Assembly (NCBI RefSeq): GCF_900104055.1
Contig: NZ_FNJQ01000008.1
Location: forward strand, 31,941-95,940
Direction: 5' to 3'
Length of the DNA stretch: 64,000 bases
Source of the DNA: Pseudoselenomonas ruminantium
GTDB lineage: Bacteria > Bacillota > Negativicutes > Selenomonadales > Selenomonadaceae
Below the pieces are notes generated by a model. That model was not told the DNA's origin, made no database searches, and saw nothing but the letters and a program-made list of their open reading frames with translations. A program made the position numbers and the translations under genes. Below are positions 8,464-14,901 of this stretch, piece after piece (within the stretch, counting starts at the first letter, position 1; each line of letters starts with the position of its first letter).

Positions 8464-9222
8464 ATGAAACGTGAAGATATAGTCAGCATCCTGCAGGCTT
8501 ATAAAGCGGGAAGTTTGCCTGAGGGCGAGGCACTGGACAAGCTGGCAGAAATGCCCTTTGAGGAGATGCGCTTTGCTGAGATTGACCACCATCGGGAATT
8601 GCGGCAGGGCATGCCCGAAGTCATCTATGCCGCAGGCAAGACGCCGGAACAGGTGCGGGATATATTTGCCTCGCTCTATGCACATAGCGAGGGTAATCTG
8701 CTGGCCACCAGAGCCACGCGGGAGCATTATGAAAAGGTGCTCGAAAAGGTGCCGGAGGCACAGTTCGATGAAATGGCGAGAGCCGTTTATCTGGACCGGG
8801 ACAAGCGTATCATGCGGGATGAAACGCATAATATCCTGATCATGACCGCCGGCACCAGTGATGTGCCTGTGGCCGAGGAGGCAAGGCTTACCGCCTATCT
8901 CTTTGGCAACAGCGTACATACCTGCTATGACTGCGGTGTGGCGGGCATCCATCGGCTCTTTGCCCATCTGCCGGAAATCAAGGCGGCCAATGTGATCATC
9001 GTGATTGCCGGCATGGAAGGTGCGCTGGCCAGCGTGGTGGGCGGCTTGACCAATAAACCGGTCATTGCCGTGCCGACCAGCGTGGGCTATGGGGCATCCT
9101 TTCAGGGCGTGGCGGCACTCTTGTCCATGCTCAACAGCTGCGCCATGGGTGTATCCGTGGTCAATATCGACAATGGCTTTGGTGCAGGTGCGCTGGCCAG
9201 CAAGATCAACAAACTGAGGTGA
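8464..9222 (+). CDS. larB: LarB, pyridinium-3,5-biscarboxylic acid mononucleotide synthase
   Basis: LarB carries out the first step of nickel-pincer cofactor synthesis: it carboxylates nicotinic acid adenine dinucleotide and hydrolyses the product to P2CMN. The 252-residue length is typical. The C-terminal two thirds resemble PurE (NCAIR mutase): MTAGTSDVPVAEEA, then YDCGVAGIHR with the cysteine, and VVGGLTNKPVIAVPTSVGYG. The ATG start has GAGGTGG upstream. larC begins 3 bp after the stop, so translation is probably coupled. Confidence 0.93.
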   Translation: MKREDIVSILQAYKAGSLPEGEALDKLAEMPFEEMRFAEIDHHRELRQGMPEVIYAAGKTPEQVRDIFASLYAHSEGNLLATRATREHYEKVLEKVPEAQFDEMARAVYLDRDKRIMRDETHNILIMTAGTSDVPVAEEARLTAYLFGNSVHTCYDCGVAGIHRLFAHLPEIKAANVIIVIAGMEGALASVVGGLTNKPVIAVPTSVGYGASFQGVAALLSMLNSCAMGVSVVNIDNGFGAGALASKINKLR

Positions 9223-9225
9223 CGT

Positions 9226-10422
9226 ATGAAAGCGATATATTTGGATTGTTTTGCCGGCATCAGCGGCAATATGTTTTTGGGCGCGATGCTGCAGGCCGGT
9301 GTACCATTGGGGTATCTCGAAAAGGAACTGCAGAAGCTGCCCATGGCGGATGAATTCCGGCTGGAGGTCAGTGAAGCCAATCAGAAGGGCATTCATGCCC
9401 TGTACGTGGATGTGAAGCTGACGGCCGCAGAGCATCACGGCCATCATCACCATGTACATCGCACGCTGAAGGATATCCGGGAGCTTTTGGAGCATGCAGC
9501 TCTTTCCATGGCGGTGAAGCAGCAGGCTTTGGCCATCTTTATGGAAATTGCCCAAGCGGAAGCCAAGGTCCATGGCAAGCCTGTGGATGAGGTGGCCTTC
9601 CATGAGGTCGGTGCTGTGGACTCCATCGTGGATATCGTGGGCGCGGCCATCTGCCTCGACTATCTGGAAATCGAAAAGGTCTTTGTCTCCAAGCTCGTTA
9701 CGGGCAGCGGCTTTGTGCAGTGTGCGCATGGACTGATGCCGGTACCGGCTCCTGCGGTGGCAGAACTTTTGCTGGGCTGGCAGACGGAGCCGGGCATGGA
9801 GAAGAAGGAGCTGGTCACGCCCACAGGTGCCGGGATTGTCAAGGCTTTGGGCACATACAGCGAAGGCCTGCCCAAGGGCTTTACGGCTGCCGGCATCGGC
9901 TACGGCGCTGGCAGTCATGAGCTGAGTATGCCCAATGTATTGCGGCTCTATCTGGGTGAGTACAATGGCGTCACGGAAAGCAGGCTGGTCATCCTGGAAG
10001 CCAATATCGACGATATGAATCCGCAGATCTATGGCTATCTCTATGAACGGCTCCTGAATGCCGGCGCTTTGGATGTCTGGACTACCCCCATCTTCATGAA
10101 GAAGAATCGGCCGGCGCAGATGTTGTCCGTGCTGATGGAGGAAGAGAAAAAGCAGGTTTGTGCCGGCATCATCTTTGCCGAGACCACGAGCATTGGCTTG
10201 CGCGTCATGCCGGTGGGGGAACGCTTGGAGGCTGCTCGTCATTTGGCAAAGGTGGAGACGAAATACGGTCTGGTGAATTGCAAGGTCAGTGCTTGGGAAG
10301 GCAGCCTTTGCAGCGTGTCGCCGGAATACGAGGATTGCCGTAAGTTGGCAGAGGAACAGCGTATTCCGCTGAAAATCGTCCAGCAGGAGGCAATCCGGGC
10401 GTTCAATGACATCATTGGCTGA
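9226..10422 (+). CDS. larC: LarC, nickel-inserting cyclometallase, as one continuous frame
   Basis: LarC uses CTP to insert nickel into pyridinium-3,5-bisthiocarboxylic acid mononucleotide, the last step of NPN synthesis. The 398-residue protein starts with LDCFAGISGNMFLGAML, the family signature. It carries a His-rich stretch near residues 66-73 (EHHGHHHHVH) and later motifs FHEVGAVDSIVDIVGAA and ANIDDMNPQIYGYL. In Lactiplantibacillus larC is split into larC1/larC2 and read through by a frameshift; here it is a single uninterrupted frame. LarE, the sacrificial sulfur donor for the middle step, is not in this window and must be elsewhere. The only PP-loop protein here is TilS. Confidence 0.93.
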   Translation: MKAIYLDCFAGISGNMFLGAMLQAGVPLGYLEKELQKLPMADEFRLEVSEANQKGIHALYVDVKLTAAEHHGHHHHVHRTLKDIRELLEHAALSMAVKQQALAIFMEIAQAEAKVHGKPVDEVAFHEVGAVDSIVDIVGAAICLDYLEIEKVFVSKLVTGSGFVQCAHGLMPVPAPAVAELLLGWQTEPGMEKKELVTPTGAGIVKALGTYSEGLPKGFTAAGIGYGAGSHELSMPNVLRLYLGEYNGVTESRLVILEANIDDMNPQIYGYLYERLLNAGALDVWTTPIFMKKNRPAQMLSVLMEEEKKQVCAGIIFAETTSIGLRVMPVGERLEAARHLAKVETKYGLVNCKVSAWEGSLCSVSPEYEDCRKLAEEQRIPLKIVQQEAIRAFNDIIG

Positions 10423-10455
10423 ATTTCGTATTGCAAGTTTATTTTAGCACCTGAT

Positions 10456-10485
10456 TTGACAAATACCTACTAAATGTGCTATAAT
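10456..10485 (+). promoter_or_regulatory. Promoter of rnpB
   Basis: A consensus -35 box TTGACA (10456-10461) and a consensus -10 box TATAAT (10480-10485) are 18 bp apart. Transcription should start near 10492, just ahead of the RNase P RNA. Confidence 0.88.
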
Positions 10486-10492
10486 CACGGAT

Positions 10493-10870
10493 GTTGAAAT
10501 AAGTTGTCAAGACAATCGCGGCTGGTGCTTGACACCAGATGAGGAAAGTCCGGGCTCCACAGGGCAGTGTGCTGGATAACGTCCAGCGAGGGTGACCTTA
10601 GGGATAGTGCCATAGAGATTTAGACCGCCAGTTTCGGCTGGTAAGGGTGGAAAGGTGCGGTAAGAGCGCACCAGCGGTCAGGTGACTGGCCGGCTTGGGT
10701 AAACCCCACACGGAGCAAGACCAAATAGGGAAGGGATGATGCGGCCCGCGGAACCTTCCGGGTTGAGTCGCTTGAGCCGGCAGGCAACTGCCGTGCCTAG
10801 ATAAATGATTGTCGCCGCCACATAAGTGGCCGGAACAAAACTCGGCTTATTGATTGCTTATTCAACTTAA
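10493..10870 (+). ncRNA. rnpB: RNase P RNA (bacterial class A-like)
   Basis: The catalytic RNA that trims tRNA 5' leaders. The 5' conserved region GAGGAAAGTCCGGGCTCC (10539 on) and the 3' region AGATAAATGATTGTCGCC with ACAAAACTCGGCTTA are both present. The P1 helix can be formed by AAGTTG (10501-10506) and CAACTT (10863-10868). The internal element GGTAAACCCCACACGGAGCAAGACCAAATA is split in two here only by description; it matches the usual P8-P10 core. A near-consensus promoter precedes it and a terminator follows at 10883. Confidence 0.96.
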
Positions 10871-10882
10871 TTGAGAATAGGT

Positions 10883-10909
10883 TGGCTGTCGTAATGACAG
10901 CCACTTTTC
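10883..10909 (+). terminator. Terminator after rnpB
   Basis: An 8-bp stem TGGCTGTC / GACAGCCA with loop GTAAT is followed by CTTTT. Confidence 0.8.
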
Positions 10910-11039
10910 ATGTCAGCATGAATTCTGAAAAGAAACTGAAAATTGTTTAGAGTTATACAGGATTTCGTGTTGTAAAAAAATATTTGCAGGATTACGGCGA
11001 TTTTTGTCGTATATCTATAAATGGGTGAAAAAAACAACA

Positions 11040-11180
11040 TAAGATCAAGCTGAATCCAGCCCAGGAGCGGGGGAACCAGGTTTTTGGGGCGAACGTCAGA
11101 TTGTACCGGTTCACGGTACAAGTAATGAAGCGGGTGGTCTTCTCTACCCGAGCCCGGCAGCTAACCTCGTAAGCGAACAG
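11040..11180 (+). promoter_or_regulatory. c-di-AMP riboswitch (ydaO/yuaA class)
   Basis: The leader before the NlpC/P60 gene holds the conserved blocks of this class in order: AGCGGGGGAACCAGG (11065 on), TTTTGGGGCGAA, a variable hairpin TTGTACCGGTTCACGGTACAA, and near the 3' end CCCGAGCCCGGCAGCTAACC followed by TCGTAAGCG. These riboswitches sense cyclic di-AMP and usually turn off wall hydrolase and osmolyte or potassium transport genes at high ligand. The start region of the downstream gene (AGAGAGGAG, 11181-11189) follows at once, so expression-platform control of termination or ribosome access is plausible. Confidence 0.92.
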
Positions 11181-11198
11181 AGAGAGGAGTTGGCTTTT

Positions 11199-11861
11199 TT
11201 GTTTAAAAAAGCAACAAAGCGTGTATTTGCGCTGTCCATGATCCTTATGTCCATGTTTTCCGTGTGTAGTGCGTCTGCATTCCGCGTGGGGGACCAGGGC
11301 ACAGCTGTAGCCGAGATACAGGGACAATTGGTCCGTCTTGGTTATGACGTATCAGCAGATGGAGACTTCGGTCCGGCAACTGCTGAAGCAGTAAAGGCAT
11401 TTCAGTCTTCCCATGGGATGGCTGCAGATGGGCAGGTAGGTTCGTCGACTTATACGGCGCTCTTAGGCAAATCCATGCCGGTGGTTTCCCACGGTGGCAA
11501 TTACATCAACCGTACGATCATTTCCGAATCCATGCAGTATCTTGGTGTACCTTATGTGTTCGGTGGTACCAGTCCCAGCGGTTTTGACTGCTCCGGCTAT
11601 GTACAGTACGTGTTTGCCCATGCTGGCGTACATCTGCCGCGCACGGCTGATGTGCAGTACGAGGTAGGTTCGCCGGTCGGTGAAATGATGCCAGGGGATT
11701 TAGTATTCTTTTCGACGTATTGCCCGGGCGTGTCTCATGTAGGCATTTATCTTGGCGATCGTCAATTCATTCATGCGTCCTCCAGCCGTGGTGTCAGCGT
11801 AGCGTCTTTGGACAGCTCTTATTGGAGCAATTGCTATGTTGGTGCCCGCCGGGTGATGTAA
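11199..11861 (+). CDS. Secreted NlpC/P60 peptidoglycan endopeptidase with N-terminal PG-binding domain
   Basis: A 220-residue protein: signal peptide (about 1-27, FALSMILMSMFSVCSASA), a peptidoglycan-binding domain 1 (about 28-87, VAEIQGQLVRLGYDVSADG), then an NlpC/P60 catalytic domain (about 100-220). The nucleophile is the Cys of SGFDCSGYVQ and the His lies in VSHVGIYLG. It should cleave D-glutamyl-diaminopimelate bonds in stem peptides outside the membrane. The TTG at 11199 sits 9 bases after AGAGAGGAG; an upstream TTG at 11190 directly abuts that site and is less likely. Control by the c-di-AMP riboswitch just upstream fits this class of wall hydrolase. Confidence 0.92.
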   Translation: MFKKATKRVFALSMILMSMFSVCSASAFRVGDQGTAVAEIQGQLVRLGYDVSADGDFGPATAEAVKAFQSSHGMAADGQVGSSTYTALLGKSMPVVSHGGNYINRTIISESMQYLGVPYVFGGTSPSGFDCSGYVQYVFAHAGVHLPRTADVQYEVGSPVGEMMPGDLVFFSTYCPGVSHVGIYLGDRQFIHASSSRGVSVASLDSSYWSNCYVGARRVM

Positions 11862-11874
11862 TGGGCGTTTTAAA

Positions 11875-11900
11875 GGAGAGGCTGGGCCTCTCCTATTTTT
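11875..11900 (+). terminator. Terminator after the NlpC/P60 gene
   Basis: The stem GGAGAGGC / GCCTCTCC with loop TGG is followed by TATTTTT. Confidence 0.85.
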
Positions 11901-11918
11901 CTATGAGGAGGAAAGGGT

Positions 11919-11996
11919 ATGGGGGATCTTTTTTTAGCCGGGCTGATCTTTCTGACTTGTGCCTATGCCTGCTGGGAAGAAATGTTCAGTGACTGA
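11919..11996 (+). CDS. Putative 25-residue membrane peptide
   Basis: A short ORF reads MGDLFLAGLIFLTCAYACW followed by EEMFSD. It has a near-perfect ribosome-binding site (GAGGAGG at 11905-11911) 7 bases before the ATG. The peptide is one hydrophobic helix with two cysteines and an acidic end, the usual form of small bacterial membrane proteins. It lies just after the NlpC/P60 terminator and before folB. I see no clear promoter of its own. The coding call depends mainly on the ribosome-binding site. Confidence 0.45.
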   Translation: MGDLFLAGLIFLTCAYACWEEMFSD

Positions 11997-12113
11997 TCGG
12001 TAAAATTTATTATAGTGGCAGGAATTTGTCGTGGTTTAGCGAAATACACATGTAGAAAACCCTGTAATCAATCTACAGGCAAAGCTGGATTATATGTGAT
12101 AGGAGTGACCACA

Positions 12114-12476
12114 ATGGCAAAAGTGAGAATTCTCAACATGATGTTCTATGGTTTCCACGGTGTTTACGAATACGAACGCGAGCAGGGGCAGAAATTCTAC
12201 ATTGATGTGGAAATCGAAACACAGGACGATAAGCTGGTAGAGACGGATGAGCTCAAAGATGGTGTTGATACGGCTGCTGTCTATGACATTGTCCGGGATA
12301 TCACGGAAAACAAACGCTATACCATGCTGGGCACTTTGTCCGCAGCTATCGGTGATAAGCTGCTGGCGAAATACCCGCATTTCAAGACGGCTATGGCCCG
12401 CATCCGCAAACCCTCGGTACCGATTTCCGGTCCGATGGATTACGTTGAGGTAGAAGTGGTTCGCCATCAAAAGTAA
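12114..12476 (+). CDS. folB: Dihydroneopterin aldolase FolB
   Basis: FolB converts 7,8-dihydroneopterin to 6-hydroxymethyl-dihydropterin and glycolaldehyde in folate synthesis. From the ATG at 12114 the protein is 120 residues, the normal family length. It opens with ILNMMFYGFHGVYEYEREQG, carrying the family YGxHG motif and the conserved Glu, and ends with KPSVPISGPMDYVEVEV. The ribosome-binding site is AGGAGTG at 12101-12107; the frame stays open further upstream but without a better start. No other folate genes are adjacent, so it is a solitary copy. Confidence 0.93.
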   Translation: MAKVRILNMMFYGFHGVYEYEREQGQKFYIDVEIETQDDKLVETDELKDGVDTAAVYDIVRDITENKRYTMLGTLSAAIGDKLLAKYPHFKTAMARIRKPSVPISGPMDYVEVEVVRHQK

Positions 12477-12490
12477 TTGCATATGGTAAC

Positions 12491-12532
12491 AAGGGGCTGT
12501 TGCATATCATTGGGCTGCAACAGTCCTTTTTT
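12491..12532 (+). terminator. Terminator after folB
   Basis: A stem pairs AAGG-GCTGTTGCA with TGCAACAG-TCCTT around an 11-nt loop and is followed by a T6 run. Confidence 0.85.
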
Positions 12533-12631
12533 ATATGTGCTTGTCGAATTACTGCGAATTTAGAGGTTTTTTTCTTTTGGACGCCGAATATCTCTACAGT
12601 TAGGATTGTCATAGAGAGGAATGGGGCTTTG

Positions 12632-14881
12632 ATGGATACAATTATGCAAATCAACGGGGTGATAAATCACTTTGTTTGGGGGGCTCCCGGTCTGACCTTG
12701 CTCGTGGGGACAGGCGTCTATCTGACACTTTTGCTGGGAATCCCTCAGCTCCGCTATTTTTTCCCAGCAGTGGCTGAAGTCTTCAGCTTCCGGGAAAAAA
12801 GCGAAGAGGATAAATCGATTTCATCATTTGCGGCGATGACTACGGCTATGGCCGCTACAGTGGGTACGGGCAACGTGGCAGGGGTAGCCACAGCACTTCA
12901 TCTGGGGGGGCCGGGAGCATTGGTCTGGATGCTCATTTCGGCCTTCTTTGGCATGAGTACCAAGTTCGCTGAAGTTACGCTGGCCATGCATTTCCGGCAA
13001 AGGGATGCCCATGGCGATTGGCGCGGCGGCCCCATGTATATCCTAGAACATGGCTTGGGGCTGTGGGGTGGCGCATGGAAGCATATCGGGAAGCTGCTGG
13101 CGGTCTTGTTCGCCCTGTTTGTGTCCGTGGGATCCCTGGGGATTGGGGCGGCTGTGCAGGCGAACTCCGCAGCTGAGGTGCTGTTCATGGGCTGGAATAT
13201 AGACCCGATAAACAGCGGTGTCATTATGGCGGTGGCGGTAGGGATGGTCATTATCGGCGGCATCGTGAGCCTCTCCCGTGTGACGGTGATTGTTGTTCCC
13301 TTCATGATTGTTTTTTATCTGGTGAGCACCAGCATCATTCTGGTGGGGCATGCAGGTCAAATTCCTGCGGTTATTGCCGAAACCTTCCGCATGGCTTTTA
13401 CCCCGGATACATCGGTTATTGCCGGGGGCGTGGCAGGCTGGGTCGTTATGCAAGCTGTTCAGCGGGGGATCGCTCGCGGCGTATTTTCCAATGAGGCTGG
13501 GATGGGGTCTGCCCCTATGGCCTATGCTACGGCGGAAAGCATTCATCCTGTGCAGACGGGATTTTATGGCATTTTTGAAGTGTTCCTGGATACCTTTGTC
13601 ATCTGCACCGTTACGGGACTGGCCATCCTGGTGACCGGCGCTATGACCTACTACCCGGACCTGACGGGGGGGCAGCTGGCACTTCAGTCATTTGAGATGG
13701 CGCTGGGACAGGCTGGCAAGTACATCCTTTCCATTGGGGTGATGCTCTTTGCCGTTACGACGATATTGGGGTGGTATTGGTACGCAGAGACAGCATCGAC
13801 ATATCTGCTGGGGGTGCGATTCAAGCCAGTCATGAAACTGCTGTTTATCGTCATGATTATCCTTGGTGCCTCCGGCGCACAGTTGTTTGATGCTTCCGGC
13901 AATGAATACCTGAACAATGTATGGGATATCTCGGATACGCTCAACGGGCTCATGGCCGTTCCCAACCTGATAGGCCTGCTGCTTCTTTCCTTGATGCTCA
14001 AGCGGATTGTCAAGGATTATGATGCGTTGAATGAAGGTGTCAGACCAGAGAGAAATCCGCGCTCACAGGAACTGCGGAAGCTGCTACTGGTGTCTGTTTG
14101 TGCGGTATTGCTGCCGATAGCCATAATCACCTATGGGGGCGGTTCGCAAAATGTTGTCCATGAAAAAGATGTTTCCCTGCAAAAAGTGTTGGACAGCGGA
14201 CGGCTTGTTTTCGGTTTTGATGACAATTTTCCACCCATGAGCTATCCCGACGAAAATGGAGAAATGGTCGGATTTGACATCGATTTGGGCCGCGAGATTT
14301 GTTCCCGGCTGGGGGTGGAGTACGTAGCACGGCCAATCGCTTGGAAAGACAGGGATGATGAACTGTATGGCAGGAATATAGACTGCGTCTGCGGTATGTC
14401 GGTGTTCCACAAGGTAATCCCCGATATGTGCCTGTCGGAAACCTATGTAAAGGATAATTTGGTTTTTGTGGTTCGCGGCGATAGCAGCATTATGTGGATG
14501 CGCGATATCAAAGGCAAAGTGATTGGTGTGCAGGAGGGCTCCACAACATTATATGCCCTGAAGGAAGCGGATATCTATAAGGACTCTAAGGTTGTACTTT
14601 TGGCTGACAATATGGTGGTTCTCCAGAAGTTGAAGGAGGGAAAACTGGATGCGGGCTTGGTGGATTCGTTGGCCGCATTTTATTTTATCCGTTCCAGCAG
14701 TGAGCGGTATTTTATCCTTCAGGAAATCCTGGGCGAAGAGGATTTGGCCTTGGGATTCAGGCGTGATGACAAAGAGCTGCGAGACAGGGTGCAGAACATC
14801 ATCAGTGAGATGAGAGCTGACGGGACCTTGGGGAAAATCTCCCAAAAGTGGTTTGGCAGTGATATTATGCTCGTTCGGTAA
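12632..14881 (+). CDS. Na+/alanine-type (AGCS) symporter fused to a C-terminal extracellular solute-binding domain
   Basis: A 749-residue fusion. Residues about 1-465 are a sodium:alanine/glycine symporter with the family signatures AATVGTGNVAGVATA (74-88) and GVFSNEAGMGSAPMAYA (283-299). An extra membrane helix follows (about 484-502). Residues about 515-745 are a family 3 (amino-acid type) solute-binding domain: VFGFDDNFPPMSYPDENGEM, MVGFDIDLGREICSRLG, GKVIGVQEGSTT. The extra helix would place this domain outside the membrane. The Arg that binds the ligand carboxylate in many such domains (usually in a TxER motif) is not obvious in GMSVFHKVIPDM, so specificity may have changed. The ATG at 12632 follows AGAGAGGA; the frame runs further upstream across the folB terminator. 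The kinase gene starts 20 bp downstream. Confidence 0.88.
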   Translation: MDTIMQINGVINHFVWGAPGLTLLVGTGVYLTLLLGIPQLRYFFPAVAEVFSFREKSEEDKSISSFAAMTTAMAATVGTGNVAGVATALHLGGPGALVWMLISAFFGMSTKFAEVTLAMHFRQRDAHGDWRGGPMYILEHGLGLWGGAWKHIGKLLAVLFALFVSVGSLGIGAAVQANSAAEVLFMGWNIDPINSGVIMAVAVGMVIIGGIVSLSRVTVIVVPFMIVFYLVSTSIILVGHAGQIPAVIAETFRMAFTPDTSVIAGGVAGWVVMQAVQRGIARGVFSNEAGMGSAPMAYATAESIHPVQTGFYGIFEVFLDTFVICTVTGLAILVTGAMTYYPDLTGGQLALQSFEMALGQAGKYILSIGVMLFAVTTILGWYWYAETASTYLLGVRFKPVMKLLFIVMIILGASGAQLFDASGNEYLNNVWDISDTLNGLMAVPNLIGLLLLSLMLKRIVKDYDALNEGVRPERNPRSQELRKLLLVSVCAVLLPIAIITYGGGSQNVVHEKDVSLQKVLDSGRLVFGFDDNFPPMSYPDENGEMVGFDIDLGREICSRLGVEYVARPIAWKDRDDELYGRNIDCVCGMSVFHKVIPDMCLSETYVKDNLVFVVRGDSSIMWMRDIKGKVIGVQEGSTTLYALKEADIYKDSKVVLLADNMVVLQKLKEGKLDAGLVDSLAAFYFIRSSSERYFILQEILGEEDLALGFRRDDKELRDRVQNIISEMRADGTLGKISQKWFGSDIMLVR

Positions 14882-14901
14882 TCTCTGTCAGGAGGAATAA
14901 A

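Noticed and set aside
8428..10242. 604-codon minus-strand ORF opposite larB and larC
   Set aside because: His/Arg/Gln-rich antisense reading of two clear genes; no family match and no start signal.
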